Source of the DNA: Stictocephala bisonia
Lineage: Eukaryota; Arthropoda; Insecta; Hemiptera; Membracidae
DNA length: 64,000 nucleotides
Direction: 5' to 3'
Assembly (NCBI GenBank): GCA_035578905.1
Contig: JAQJVL010001202.1
Location: forward strand, 62,001 to 126,000
Made by a program: the position numbers and the translations under genes. Under the pieces are notes generated by a model. The model had not been told where the DNA came from. It was given only the letters and a program-made list of their open reading frames with translations, and searched no databases. Shown one piece after another: positions 1 through 11,236 of this stretch; the first letter of the stretch is position 1; each line of letters begins with the position of its first letter.

Positions 1-299
1 CACCAATCCAGTAATCTTGAAAGGTGAGCTTAAAACCCCTGTTTTATAGGTAGTATTGTTTTAAGAAAATCAATAAAAGGATTTTATTAAAAAAAGTGAT
101 CTGATATTTCTGTTGAGGAATTGATACTTTAATTAAATAATGTGTTTCATTTATTAAAACAAAACAATTATTGCTAAAGTGTTTATTTACTATGTTTTGC
201 TGTAGTGTAACAAGTACCTTTTTTATTCCAGGTGAAAGAAAGTTTTGCCAATTTACATTCAAATTGGGAATGCTAAGATACCAAGATGTTGTTCTATTA

Positions 300-442
300 A
301 ATTTTTTTATTTAAAAAAACTTCACTTGCCAGTTTACATAGGCTTGGAGGCCAGAACATGTTCTCTATTAAATGAGCTAAATACCAACCGTTTGGGTATT
401 CGAACATTGGAAGCCTTAAACCGCTGAGCCACCATGCTGGTC
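300..442 (-). repeat. SINE family C copy, diverged
   Basis: Read on the minus strand, this is a tRNA-like head (GTGGCTCAGCGG followed by a GTTCGAATACCC B-box-like stretch), then a body ending in GGCAAGTGAAG and a T/A-rich tail at 300-320. The same order and wording occur in the better preserved copy at 9673-9850, so I place both in one tRNA-derived SINE family. Such elements are pol III transcribed and moved by a partner LINE (family knowledge). The copy is diverged and codes for nothing. Confidence 0.7.
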
Positions 443-776
443 TATGCTTGCAACTGCCACATTCATCCGAAACATATCTGGAGAGCTCGTAATACATTTT
501 GAAAGTAGGTTCTTTTCAAAATCTAGGGGCTGGATAAAGATAGTAAGCTTTTCCTTACCTTTGAACCTATGTTTCAAAGACAGGTACCTGTTTTGCATGT
601 TTGATTTTGAATTTAATGCGAACTTGCATTAAGTTAATGTTCACATATACAAATTAGGAGCCTGATGTAATCTTGAGTTAAATACTTATGTAGCAATACT
701 CGTAATAGTGATGTTATGTTTTTAAATTTTGTCGTGTATAGTTATGTAGAATTTCAAAACGCATACCCCTTTTAAA
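443..776. other. AT-rich interval, no gene seen
   Basis: This stretch between two SINE copies has only short chance reading frames. I see no splice-bounded exon, RNA gene or repeat in it. Confidence 0.5.
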
Positions 777-777
777 T

Positions 778-1062
778 TGGTCGGTAGCGTAGTTGGTTCA
801 ATCCCAGCTTCATGTGCTAAAGGTTCTCAGTTTGATTCCAATCAGAGTCAATACATTTTGAGAAGGATCAGCTGATTATCACAGAATGTTCATTTGTCAT
901 TGGGCTATTAATTAATGACACTTTCTAAGGAATAGCCGGCCTTAGTTTGTAACAATGACTACATTCGCTCATATACACTCATCACATTCATTCGAAATCC
1001 ATATTTGCCCATATCTTGACAGTAGGCGTCTTATGAATAAATAAAAAAAAAATAAATAAATA
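778..1062 (+). repeat. SINE family A copy
   Basis: A tRNA-like head is visible: TAGCGTAGTTGG fits a pol III A box and GTTTGATTCC at about 829 fits a B box. A conserved body follows, containing GGATCAGCTGATTATC and GGGCTATTAATTAATGACAC. The tail is (AATAAA)-like at 1036-1062. Two further copies lie in inverse orientation at 17505-17764 and 45690-45983 and match along the whole body. I infer a LINE-mobilised SINE. Confidence 0.8.
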
Positions 1063-1449
1063 GTGTAATGTAAAGTTGTATTCACAGAAGATTCCTGAAT
1101 AACTATTTAGAGAAAATGCCATTAAATTTACTTTTTGAAAGGCTACATTTAAAATTTATAGCTTCAATTTTAAAATTTTTCCACTTAAAATTTAATAGGC
1201 TTTTAAACAAATTAGGGTGTTGCTGTAAGAAAATAAGAAATTAGTTGCAATTTGTAAATAGTTTGTGTTTAAATTAAATGTATTTGAAATCAGTCTCTAA
1301 GAACTATTGTCAAAATTTAGTCAGTTTATTTATCATAAGTAATGCGTGTTTCACAGTAATTAATTAGTTTTGTAATCTTTAAGTTAGATTCAGATATGTT
1401 TAAATTATATTTATGGGATTTTATAATGTATATAATTTATATTTTCCAG

Positions 1450-1697
1450 AGAAAAATACAGAAGAGCAGGTTAACAATCAAAAGCTTGAGAAGATCCTGC
1501 CTATCCATCGAAGTTGTGTTCCACAAAATGCGTGGTTGGTCCTACATGTTTACTCAAACCATGTTTTACTGCCTTTTATTGTTTTGACTTTAGTTGTGGT
1601 TTATTTTCTACAAGGAAGGTCAATTTATTTCCGTGAAATACAAACAAACTGTTCAAGATTAGTGTTCGATTTCTTGATAGATGCACATAAAAAATAA
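1450..1697 (+). CDS. possible terminal exon with a membrane segment
   Basis: A pyrimidine-rich acceptor (ATATTTTCCAG, ending 1449) opens an 82-codon frame that stops at 1695-1697, with an AATAAA overlapping the stop. The frame runs EKNTEEQVNN... and contains a hydrophobic stretch (HVLLPFIVLTLVVVYFL) that would span a membrane, then a polar tail ending DAHKK. It fits a last exon of a host membrane protein, but no upstream exon is evident in the preceding 1.4 kb and I do not recognise the family. It could be chance in AT-rich DNA. Confidence 0.25.
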
Positions 1698-1956
1698 ATG
1701 TCAATTTAAGAATGTAAGTAAAAAAACTTGTGTAAAGTGAGTGTATGTCTTAAAGACAGGTTGAGTCGTTGAAACTAACAAGGAAATACTCATACAGTAT
1801 TAAAATGTATTGAAAAAGTTTTATACATTTGAATTTACACTACTCAAATCTCAAAGTGGAACACAAATCTTTAGTGATAGTTTAATTCTTATACTCTGCT
1901 TTCTTGCTCTGTTTCTTTTGCGAATGACATAAGTTATAGAAGACGAAGTAAATCAC

Positions 1957-2694
1957 TTAACACGTTCAGTGCGGGTGGACCGTATATGATCCACCGCCGG
2001 CCAAGCGCTGGGAGCGCGTGGACCGGGCCCATACCACTCTACACTGTTGTTGCTATGCAGTCAGTGTGAGCTCAGCTCTTGCGCGAGGTAGACCTTACGT
2101 CGGCCGCTATACAAATGTGAACCGTTCTATATTTTTGCGTTTTCCGTTTTTATCTATCGTTTTTTCGAGCGGAGTTTTACAATTATTGATGTAATTTAGT
2201 GATTTCTTCATGTAAGTAAGTTTGTTCTTTATGTAAATAAGTGAGTTTAGTGTAGTATTTAGTGTAATTTTTATTGTTGAAACATGGCTGACAACACTGT
2301 TGATGACCTTGACTTGAGTGACGACATTATTACAAGTGAAGATTCCGTCACCGAAAGTGACGAAAGTGATGATTATGATGAAGTTTTGAACCTTATTTGG
2401 TGTAACAACACTGCTGGACTCAAAAAAATTAACTTTTTGAAGGACAATAAGCTATTGGTGGCCATACCTGGTGATGGCTCACCTATTGATTGGTTTTCCA
2501 GCATCCCAAGGGGCTGATGGACCGTATCCAGACCACAACTTATGACGTCATAAACAACTTTTTCCCATGCTACAACCAACTTCGTTTTGCTGTTTTTGGG
2601 CTGTCTATACCTTATGAAAAGTAAAATTAAATTTTATAGTACTCAGTTTCCCGGGTCGGTTAGAGTGTTTTTACTATAGCACTGAACGTGTTAA
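1957..2694 (+). mobile_element. piggyBac-like non-autonomous element
   Basis: TTAA at 1957-1960 and 2691-2694 flanks perfect 12-bp terminal inverted repeats, CACGTTCAGTGC (1961-1972) and its complement (2679-2690). TTAA target choice and such ends are typical of the piggyBac superfamily. The 738-bp element is more GC-rich than its surroundings at the left end and keeps only the 5' part of a transposase-like frame (2284-2517), so it must have been moved by a transposase supplied in trans. Confidence 0.85.
2284..2520 (+). pseudogene. piggyBac transposase N-terminal remnant
   Basis: The frame opens with ATG at 2284 in a good context (AACATGG) and encodes about 77 residues before a TGA. The first 40 residues are strongly acidic (DDLDLSDDIITSEDS...), as is usual for the N-terminus of piggyBac transposases. 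The catalytic DDD core and the C-terminal cysteine-rich domain are absent. It lies wholly inside the TTAA-flanked element. The following residues (GDGSPIDWFSSIP) are unassigned. It is probably a deletion product without activity. Confidence 0.6.
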
Positions 2695-2879
2695 GTTATT
2701 TTTTAGTAACATTACTTAAAAATCAGATGACAGTGTTGTTGTAACTTAAAGTACAATTGAAATGTTGCAGAAAATTGCTGTTTTAAATCCTAATTGATTT
2801 CAGCAGTGGACCCTCTTCCTTACTCTATTATTTTCTCTTATCTTCTTAGCATAGAGTTTATATTGTCCAGAACCGTGGA

Positions 2880-3050
2880 AGCCGTGGAACAGCCTGTGGA
2901 AGCTCTTCAAAGTTGTCAGGGGCTGTTACCCCATTGCATGACACCTCATTTCCCCTTCAGACGGTCCTAAAAGTTTTCTGTAAGATTAAGATCTGGCGAT
3001 TGTGCAGGCCACAGAATACGGTGTATTGCACTTTCATGAACATATCTGAT
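2880..3050 (-). pseudogene. Tc1/mariner-type transposase relic
   Basis: Read on the minus strand, 2985-3011 translates to WPAQSPDLN. This is the signature just before the last catalytic acidic residue of Tc1-like DD34D/E transposases, and it is followed by LTEN where the family has PIEN/H. Stop codons interrupt the frame soon after. Only a short piece survives, with no terminal repeats seen nearby. Confidence 0.7.
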
Positions 3051-3059
3051 CTCTTGTAG

Positions 3060-5503
3060 AAAAAATATATCATAGTGTTCCATTTTGAGTGTTGACTAGT
3101 GTATATACTTACACTCATAGTGTTCAGATAAAATTGCAACTGACATTGTTAATATTATGAAGGGTCTTCCTGTATTCTGGAATGTATTGAGGTAACAAAT
3201 GTAAGTCAGTTTTATCATAGAAATTAAATTTTGAAGTGAGCATAAGTAAACCTACCTACAATGGACAATTTTCAAAGTGGTTAACTGACGTGTTAACAGA
3301 TCCTTAAATAAACCCAATTGTTATTTTTGATAATTTGTGTATCAATTATCATAATCATATTATATTCATGATTTGTTACTCTAAGACTAATGAAATAATT
3401 GCTCTTTATACAACTCATTGAGATGAAACAAAATGTATATCTGTGATAAATATTTCACGTCTAAAGAGGTTCAAACTATCTCCTCTTGTTTCTAGCATTT
3501 TTATTTAATTTATTTATTGCATTGACTATAGTTATTTATTATTTTATTGTTAATACCTTTTATTTACTATTATCGATTAAGAGTATTGATAATGATATTG
3601 ATTTTATGATATACCCTGTTTATGAGTATGCACAGTTTATTTATTTTAGCTATTTCATTATATTTTATATTTTAAATAGTTCATTTTTCAAAAATGTTCA
3701 TATATATTAGCTGAAATAACATCGTACAACATTTTGTCAGTATTTTTATTAATTTACAAAACCAAAATGTTAAACCATTTTCTTTTGAAAGTGAATAAAA
3801 CTGTTTATATTAGTTTCAATAAAGTCTATTATTTAATTTAGATTGTAAAAATATTATTAATTATACTTTATAAACAGTGTAGTATTTGATTTATTTCAGT
3901 ACTGCACTGTAAAGTAGGCCTATATTCATATATATATATATTTAAAAAAAAGATAATAGTTCGAAAAAGATTTTATTTTGAAAAAAATGTACTGCAAGTT
4001 AAACATTTATTGAGTGTGTTTAACAATTAGTTTTATTGAGTTGCATTTATGAAAGGATATAACAATAATATTTGTAACATAAGTTTTATTTTTCCTAATG
4101 CAAACATTGTTTACAGAAGAATTTTTTTTAACACAAGTGTTGTACCTTTAAGAAAGTAAATTTTATTGTAAATACTAAATTATCGTACTGTGTTATGTTT
4201 ACTTGCTTTATCATTTAAGGTTGACCGTTTGTATTTTTAATAAATTAACTTTGAAGCAAAAAAGTATAGTTTATTTTAATTGTAATGTATTCCAACATGA
4301 TTCTAGTTAGAAAATTTAACTACGAGCAGTTAAAACGTGGATGATGGTATTATTTTGTCAGTGGAGTTTTGAGACGATATAAAGCATACTCTCATTTTTC
4401 AGCCTATTTGAACTTTTCCACCATAGAAAATCTACTAAGAATACTGTTTCTCATGAGATGATTGGACCTACTCTCAACGAAGAAATTATGTGTACCCGAG
4501 TTTGAAGGTTGATATCTAAGAAACTAACAGGCCTATGAACAATCAAATAAAACCATTGTTTACCTTGTTTAATTGTATATTATGAAATATGAATTATTAA
4601 ATTTTACTATAAGTTTTAGTAATTTGGATCCTAGTTGGAACAAAAATAGTACTAGAATTTTTACTAGTTTTCACTGTACATAAAATTTACACAGTTATTA
4701 CTTAAAAATTTGTTCAAGTAGCACATTTATATATGCTTCATAGAAATGTTTCCTATTGTTTCACAAATTTTAGAATGTTATCTTTTCAAGAAAAAAAGTT
4801 CCTATCAAGTACCTGAAACATTGTTTTCTTGGCGTCTAGTGGTCGTAAACTTACCCGTTCATCTACCTCCACTATAAGAGTGAAGTTGGACCAGAAATTC
4901 CAGCAAAAAGTAGGCAATTTGTAAAAGTTTACTTAAACAAGTGTAAAATCTACAAATATGAATTAATCAACATAATTTTTTCACCATTTTGTTCTTAATA
5001 AAGTGGGCTTTAAATAAAAATATAAATTACACGACCCTAGGTAGGCCTAACTTATTAATTTTGCACAAAAAAGAAATTTTTGAAAAAAAATTTTTTTAAA
5101 GTAAAACAGTTAAAATATAACAAAACTTCCTTTTTTCACCATGAAAACCCTAAATTATTTAGAGTAACAATATTTTTACGTGGAAAATTGATTATAAAAT
5201 CTGTATCATGTAAAAATAAATTTTGTAGAACAAAAAATGAAATGTCTGCAAAATTGGTAAATTTCGCACAAAAGGTTCTATGAAGCTTTACATGTTAACA
5301 GAGTTATATGTTAATAGAGTTATTGCCAAAGGACTAACTGAAATCAATCGTCAAGATAATACTGTGTTTTGATTGCGAAATGTTTTGTTAAAAGGATGGA
5401 TAGGCCAGATAGGGTACCATATCAGACAGGAAGTGATAACAAAAGTCATGATAAGGAATGATTGATTGTTAATATTCTGACTGTTATCATAAATATTTGA
5501 AAA
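3060..5503. other. AT-rich non-coding stretch
   Basis: This stretch has many A/T runs, several AATAAA motifs and a short TA run near 3930. Open frames are short and of biased A/T composition. I see no supported gene, RNA or transposon end here. Confidence 0.5.
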
Positions 5504-6350
5504 TACAGTAGATTCTGCTATTCCAATTAAATAGACAACAATTCGTATTAATTTTTTATTATATACTGTTCCCAAAATAATTGCCGACTAATTTGAAATA
5601 GATGGACTGTCTGTATAGGAATGTTCTACGGATTCGTGGAATGCTGCATGAACGTAAATTACGATACCCATACACATTGTTTGACGGACTTTATCATTTT
5701 ATATCTGTTCGAGCTATATCTCCCGGTCGAACTATGTATTGCAATATAATCTGCTTTGTTTCCGATCACGCTCTTCCCTGTCCACTCGGAACATAAACAA
5801 ACTCGAGTAATAATCGTTTACAACTATTTTATTGTAAAATATTTTATTCAAAACAACAAATTACTAGTGCTAAAAGACGCACCAATAAATATTGATTAAA
5901 AATACATTGTTTCTTAATAAGTAGAATCCGGTTTAATCGAAATCGGGTTAACCGGAACCCGGGTCAACCGAAACGGTTCTGTAAATAAAAATAAGTACAG
6001 TACGTAATATAGTAATAACAAAACCAAACACTACAAGTACAACACTGAACTAATAACTGCACATAATGTCAGTTTTCCTCATGAAAACAAAGACTGTGGC
6101 AATAACACCACTTACGATCTAAGCAGTTGGCGAGACTGTAAAAGTAAACAAATTTCTTAAATACGTAACACATTACTGTATTACATTGTCAGAAAACGAT
6201 TACTGGAATTCCAAAGGTATCTAAATGAGAATTGATTCATAGCCTTCAAATAATATTTAAATGCTTAAGCCTATATTTGTACCACATGTAACAATTATAT
6301 TAAGCGTATGCACAATGTGACAAATTGAAAGTTTTGAAAATTTGACAGAA

Positions 6351-6747
6351 ATGGTCCATAGGATTCCTGGATGTGGAGACATGAATGCAAGTGACATGGA
6401 GAAATGGATCGTCGCCGATGATTCTGATGAAATTTCCGACGAAGATATTGTAGAGGCAGTGTTGCAGCCAGCTGACAACACAATAGAAAACAAAGCAGAT
6501 GACGTGGATGACGGAATCGGCAAAGTAACACCTGATGGCGGATTTAATGCATTAGAGCCAGAGGTAAGTCAAGCTTTACTGTATGGCCCAGACACAGAAA
6601 TTTTAATAGAGATTTGTTTTTAAACAAGTTGAATTACAATCACTTTTGTTATTATTTTAGGTTGCCATAAAATTTGTGGAACAATGCAGCAAATCGACGC
6701 CTACTGACGTCCTTCTTTTTAAAAGATGGCACGACATCGCTGCTTGA
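6351..6747 (+). pseudogene. Tigger/Jerky-type transposase C-terminal remnant, spliced
   Basis: The first frame (ATG 6351 to 6563) encodes MVHRIPGCGDMNASDMEKW and then DDSDEISDEDIVEAV, which resembles the DEEIVE-type acidic tail of Tigger/pogo transposases and CENP-B/Jerky relatives. A GTAAGT donor at 6564 and a TTTTAG acceptor at 6659-6660 delimit a 97-bp phase-0 intron. Exon 2 (6661-6747) adds AIKFVEQCSKSTPTDVLLFK and RWHDIAA before the stop, matching the family's C-terminal helix of the form ...LLxxKRxRDLAA. The HTH and DDE domains are absent upstream. It is more likely a relic than a host gene. Confidence 0.6.
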
Positions 6748-7599
6748 AAACGATGTCAAAGTCTTACGAAAAAGCAAACAAAAAATCACTGATTTCTGTT
6801 TTTCACTTAAGTGTACAGTGCTGTAGTAACTTCAGTTGTTCAGGATTTTCTAACCTATTATAACATTTTTTGTAGCTGAAATAAAATACTTTATTATATA
6901 GACATTGCTTGTTAATTCATATTACCTACACATCATGTTAACCCTACAATGCATACCGAGTCATTTATGACCCATCCATATTTTTTTCTTTATTAGAAAA
7001 AAATTAAATTATGCTGTTATATGCATGTTGGGCCATATCTGGTACATTGAGACTTCAAGGTAGTACTTTGATTTGCCACTAGGTTGCAGCACCATCCATC
7101 AGCTGGCTTGCATTTCAGTGTTGAGATTGGTATGTTCTAGTAAACAACTTTAGCACTATTTTTGAGGTTATAGAAAACTAGAAGAAAGAATTTAGGCTGC
7201 TACGAAATCCAAACTACTTCCCATGAGGTATGTCCATTATAAATAATTCATTACAATTCGTTTTTACAGTTTTATATTGTTGCTAGGTTCCATTTTGTGG
7301 TTGGGTCTAAAATGACCCATTATGCATTAGGCTAAAAAAACCAAAATTATTTAGTTGGGTCTGAAATGACCCTTTATGCATGTAGGTCATAAACTTGATA
7401 AATGACACTTTTTTAAGCTATAAGGGTTTTCTCATTACATTATGAAGTATATTTTGTCCAATTAGCCTACTATACATTATCAACTTGTAATTACAACTAA
7501 TGTATAACCAATGCAACTACTAGGTTACTATGTGGCATTGTTATTTTTTTAAATTTAAAATATGCAGTTACATGAAATACAACATTCTTTTCATTACAG

Positions 7600-7814
7600 G
7601 AATAGAAGACATACTCCCTGATGAAGATATCATAGATATCCTTCTTTTTCCATCTGATCTTAGTGAGTATTGTGATGATGTCGACATCGATCCAGACTTC
7701 TGTCCAAGCAGTGATGATGATGATGATGATGATGATGAGGAGGAGGAGGTTGTTTTACCAGCATCTGACAAACTCTCAGTTAGAGGCAAAGATGTTAAAA
7801 CTACATGTGAATAA
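7600..7814 (+). pseudogene. piggyBac transposase N-terminal remnant
   Basis: After an acceptor-like TTTTCATTACAG (to 7600) the frame reads GIEDILPDEDIIDILLFPSD and continues into a run of Asp and Glu (about 7710-7748) encoded by GATGAT repeats. This acidic leader is characteristic of piggyBac transposases. The frame stops at 7812-7814. The conserved catalytic aspartates are missing because the middle of the gene is deleted. Confidence 0.65.
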
Positions 7815-7839
7815 GTTGCTTGTTCATCAGATTTATGGA

Positions 7840-8160
7840 CCTGGCTGATTTCAGAGAAGAGCTATTAATCACATTTGTAAAATTGGTAGCAAATCTTCTC
7901 CTAAAAGAGGTAGACCTAGTAACGATCTTGAAAATGAGCTAACCACTAAGAAGAGGAAACCAAATGTTTCTTATATTCCACTTAAACAAGTTCGCAAAGA
8001 CGAAGTTAGCCTATGTACACTTCAACAGATTGAGATGCAAATCCCCAAAACGTGAAAAAGTAAAATATTTTTATCTTGTGAAAAGTGCAAACTTTTGTTT
8101 TGTTTTCAAAAGGATAAAAAATGCTTCAAAAATGTTCACTTATTGTAGTTTAGCACACTG
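7840..8160 (+). pseudogene. piggyBac transposase C-terminal remnant with cysteine-rich domain
   Basis: The first frame gives DLADFREELLITFVK, as in the end of the piggyBac core. After a frameshift near 7879, an AT-hook-like segment KSSPKRGRPS appears. After a stop near 8056 comes C-E-K-C-K-L-L-F-C-F...KKCFKNVH, the CxxC...CF...H cysteine/histidine pattern of the piggyBac C-terminal zinc-binding domain. The frame breaks mean no intact protein can be made. Confidence 0.75.
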
Positions 8161-8570
8161 AAACTGATTTAATGCAATTGTGTTCTTGTATTACATGTGT
8201 ATTCTTTTCAATAAACATTTTTATTTGAAGCTGTACTATTTTGTTGTTGTTTGACACCATGCATAATGGGACACATATGACCCAACCAAAAAAAACAGCT
8301 TTTTTGGAAATGCATGATGTGCCATATTTGACCCAACCATTAAAAACCATAAAATTCCACTCAAAAAACAAGAATTTACTTTTTAATTATTTTTCCTGTG
8401 GTGAGTACTGCTTATAAGAAATAAATATAATTTTTTCAATTAAATTAAAATTGTACTGGTATCCATAGTAGGGTAATAGGTTATTTTTAGCATATGACAA
8501 TCTAACCGAAAAATTGGTTATCCGAAACGGCTCTCCTCTCTTTATTTCAGTTAACCAGAGTTCTACTGTA

Positions 8571-9672
8571 ATTCGTCATTTTGGCAAATTACAACAATTC
8601 TGAGACATTGATATTGCTTATGCATCGTGGCACAATGGAAAGTAATGCGATGCATCAACATTTTGACTAGTCATGAATCGAATGGCATTGATTTTTCGAT
8701 GCATCACATAACCCTAATAGTTATACATGTAATAAGGATTACAACAAGATCAAATAATTAATTTTATGATCACTAGAAGCTAAGAAAATAAAGTTTCAGG
8801 AAATTGATAAGAAATTTTTTTCTTGAAAAGATAAAATTTATGAAACTAAAAGAAAACGTTCCTATCAACCACATATTAAAATATTAATGCGCTACATGAA
8901 TGGGTTTCTTGAAGTATATATATGTCACCAAAGTATCATCTAACGTAACTGACGAATATAAGACACTTATACAACATATAACAGTCTTTTTGTAAAGATA
9001 ATACTTACAAAAAGATAAAATTTATTATCTTTTTGGAAATAACTTATTATTATTAAAGTGCAAATCTCGTTTTATAAGTTATTATATCTATCTTGTATGG
9101 CGGAATCAATCAACAGGGTGTCAACAGGACAAAAAGTAAAAACGGATCTGTAGTTCAGTAAACTGGTCAAGAATAGAGGCAAGTCAATAAATTAATCCTT
9201 TCCATTTACATTCTAGTTTAGAGGTTGGCGATCTCATCATTCAGCACATTGTGTTGCTCAAGGGCCGAATGGTAACTTAAAACTGGTCGGGAAATATTTA
9301 ACCAAAAATGTTTTATGCATATCTTTCAATGATAACCTTACAGTAGTATTTTTCAACTGATTCACTTCCAGCAGTTACACCTAGGGATGTTAACTATTTT
9401 CAACATATTGTAAACCTTTCTCCACCAAGTAAAACTTTTACTTCCTCCAAAACTCAAAGTATTTAATAAATGTTAAATCACAAATGATATTCTATTAGTG
9501 ATGGGAAATAATTTAACCTTAATGACTCGCTTAGCTAGTGTAGGAAACCAGGACCTGGAATAACTATTGACACTGGTGAAAGTACAACACAAATTTATTT
9601 ATACAGTATATCATCTTGACAATCCCGTTCAAAATATTCCAACTATCTTATCCTATTTTACACTATAGGATT
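8571..9672. other. AT-rich interval with degenerate transposon ends
   Basis: I see no gene here. Two stretches look like old hAT-type ends: TAGGGATGTTAACTATTTTC at 9384, which resembles 28436, and a GATGCATC-rich tract at about 8650-8710. Neither has a visible partner or duplication, so both remain unassigned. Confidence 0.35.
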
Positions 9673-9819
9673 GCCGGCGTGGTGGCTCAGTGGCTAAGGC
9701 TTCGGACTGCGGAGGGCAAGGTCCAAGGTTCGAATCCCCACTGAGCCAACGGTCGGTACTTCACTCGTTGAATAAAGTTGACGCACAGGCCTGTAGGTCC
9801 ATGTCAACTGGCGAGTGAA

Positions 9820-9850
<31 letters not shown>
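9673..9850 (+). repeat. SINE family C, polyA-tailed copy
   Basis: The tRNA-like head is well kept: GTGGCTCAGTGGCTAAGGC (A box) and a perfect GGTTCGAATCC B box at about 9728-9738. The body contains CACAGGCCTGTAGGTCCATG and ends GGCGAGTGAAGTT, followed by a run of about 28 A. The long unbroken A tail suggests a fairly recent insertion. Related copies lie at 300-442 (minus) and 43475-43530 (3' part only). Confidence 0.85.
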
Positions 9851-9853
<3 letters not shown>

Positions 9854-11209
9854 ACACCTTTGATATACCCTTTGTATCCAATAATAGACAACAAAAATTA
9901 TTCGTTTTAGAAACCTTCAATCAAATTACATTTAAAATTGGCTTCAATATACAGTCTGGTAAATCAATAAATTCAAGAAATATTTATCTACAAAAAGAGA
10001 CAACTCCTCAGGTTCAGGTTGGCCGCTCATGAATGATATACCAACCTTACTAACTATGAAGACCTAATTAATTTACCGTATGATTCAAATTATATTATTT
10101 TACAAATATCTTTCAAGAGATTAGCTAAATATATTCAAATGGCTCTAGTTGCTATACTTTATTCTTCCCAAGAATTTTCCAACGTTTATGGTTTATATAT
10201 TAAACGCAATATTCTTTACTATATAGCTATATCAACTCAAAACAACCACTTATACGAACAATGATCAATTACATGGGTTTACGTATTTATATATTTACAA
10301 TTTAAATTAACAATCTCAACACATTAACTTATACCAGACTTAATTAGTGAATTATATTTTATTATTAAATTACGATTATTATTAGCTTCTTATATGAGTA
10401 ATGTACAGCCCATCGGCTTACGCTTTGGTGTAGGTAAAGCGTAATTGAGCGCCCTTACAACATTTCCTTTCGTCTACAAATGTTGTATTTTCATTTCCCT
10501 TAAACCCTGGAGGAAAGAACATACCTCTGGTCCACCAGGGTATGTATCATTCTAGTTTGGGTGTACCAGAGGTCCACCAATTTTAACATACCTCTGTCTC
10601 TATGTCTCCTGCAGGGTGTCCACGGGCCGTAGTGGATTCGGCGTCCGCTTGTCCCTCAGGGTCAGGTGGGCTGGTTGGGTCTGGAGTCGCTTGCAGTCCC
10701 TTGGGGGTGGCTTCTCTGGCCCTCAGGAGTCCAGTCGTCCCTCAGGTTCAGGTTGGTCGCTTGTGAAGTTCTCCGGGGGTTGATATCGCAAGGGGTTGGA
10801 CCGTGGCTCCAAGTCCTCCTCCTAGCACGTCCTGTGTTTGCTCTGTAGGGCGGGTTGACGAAGCCTAGGTAGTTGAACCTCCAGGTGCTGGTCCTCCCTA
10901 TTGGTCTATTTCCCGAAGTCCTATCACTTGCCGATCTCTTCTCTCTTTCCCTAGTATCTCATTCCCCTGCCACTCACTGGACACGCCTCCAATTTCGGAA
11001 ATACCAATTATTATTGGTGGTCCTATTACAGATCACCCTATAGGCCCGTTTTCATGAAGGGCGGGACCTCCTCCTCTCCAGAGCTTCTGCTGATTCTCTG
11101 CCGCATCAGCATTCATCGGCCTAATTTTTGGTGAGTCTAAAATCTTATTATTCTGGTTAATACCGTGCTGACCCTGCTTCTTTGACATCCGATCCCTTGC
11201 TTTCTGAGT
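9851..11209. other. unassigned stretch, GC-richer after 10400
   Basis: 9851-10400 is ordinary AT-rich DNA. 10400-11209 is clearly more GC-rich and holds internal near-repeats: CTCAGGTTCAGGTTGG at about 10013 and 10746, and paired tracts around the ACATACCTCTG motif at 10510-10590. It may be part of another, unrecognised repeat into which the LINE at 11222 inserted. No family was identified. Confidence 0.35.
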
Positions 11210-11221
11210 TAACACTCTCAA
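11210..11221. repeat. target-site duplication, left copy
   Basis: TAACACTCTCAA occurs here and again exactly at 13132-13143, immediately after the LINE's TCTAATCTAA tail. A 12-bp direct repeat flanking a truncated 5' end and a simple-repeat 3' end is the expected product of target-primed reverse transcription. Confidence 0.8.
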
Positions 11222-11236
11222 CGCTGCTGTCGTTAG

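Larger units (their letters stand above)
6938..8476 (+). mobile_element. piggyBac-like element nested in the Tigger-like element
   Basis: The left end is TTAA CCCTACAATGCATACC (6938). The complement of the right end (to 8476) is TTACCCTACTATGGATACC, so both the terminal repeats and the TTAA are still recognisable, with one base lost at the right. The interior holds the acidic N-terminal and the AT-hook/cysteine-rich C-terminal pieces of a piggyBac transposase but not the catalytic core. Five subterminal ATGCAT...GACCCAACC motifs in both orientations lie near the ends. Confidence 0.75.
5506..8568 (+). mobile_element. Tigger/pogo-like element, interrupted
   Basis: The left end reads CAGTAGATTCTGCTATTCC (5506) and the complement of the right end reads CAGTAGAACTCTGGTTAACT (ending 8568). 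Both are flanked by TA (5504-5505 and 8569-8570), the target of the Tc1/mariner-pogo superfamily, and both resemble Tigger ends. A two-exon coding remnant of Tigger C-terminal type lies inside at 6351-6747. A second TIR-like tract with CCGAAACGG lies at 5921-5982. The element is split by a piggyBac-like insertion at 6938-8476 and has lost the DNA-binding and DDE domains. Confidence 0.7.

Noticed and set aside
9677..9748. True tRNA gene
   Set aside because: A and B boxes are good, but the tract is joined to a SINE body and A tail that recur elsewhere; it is a SINE head.
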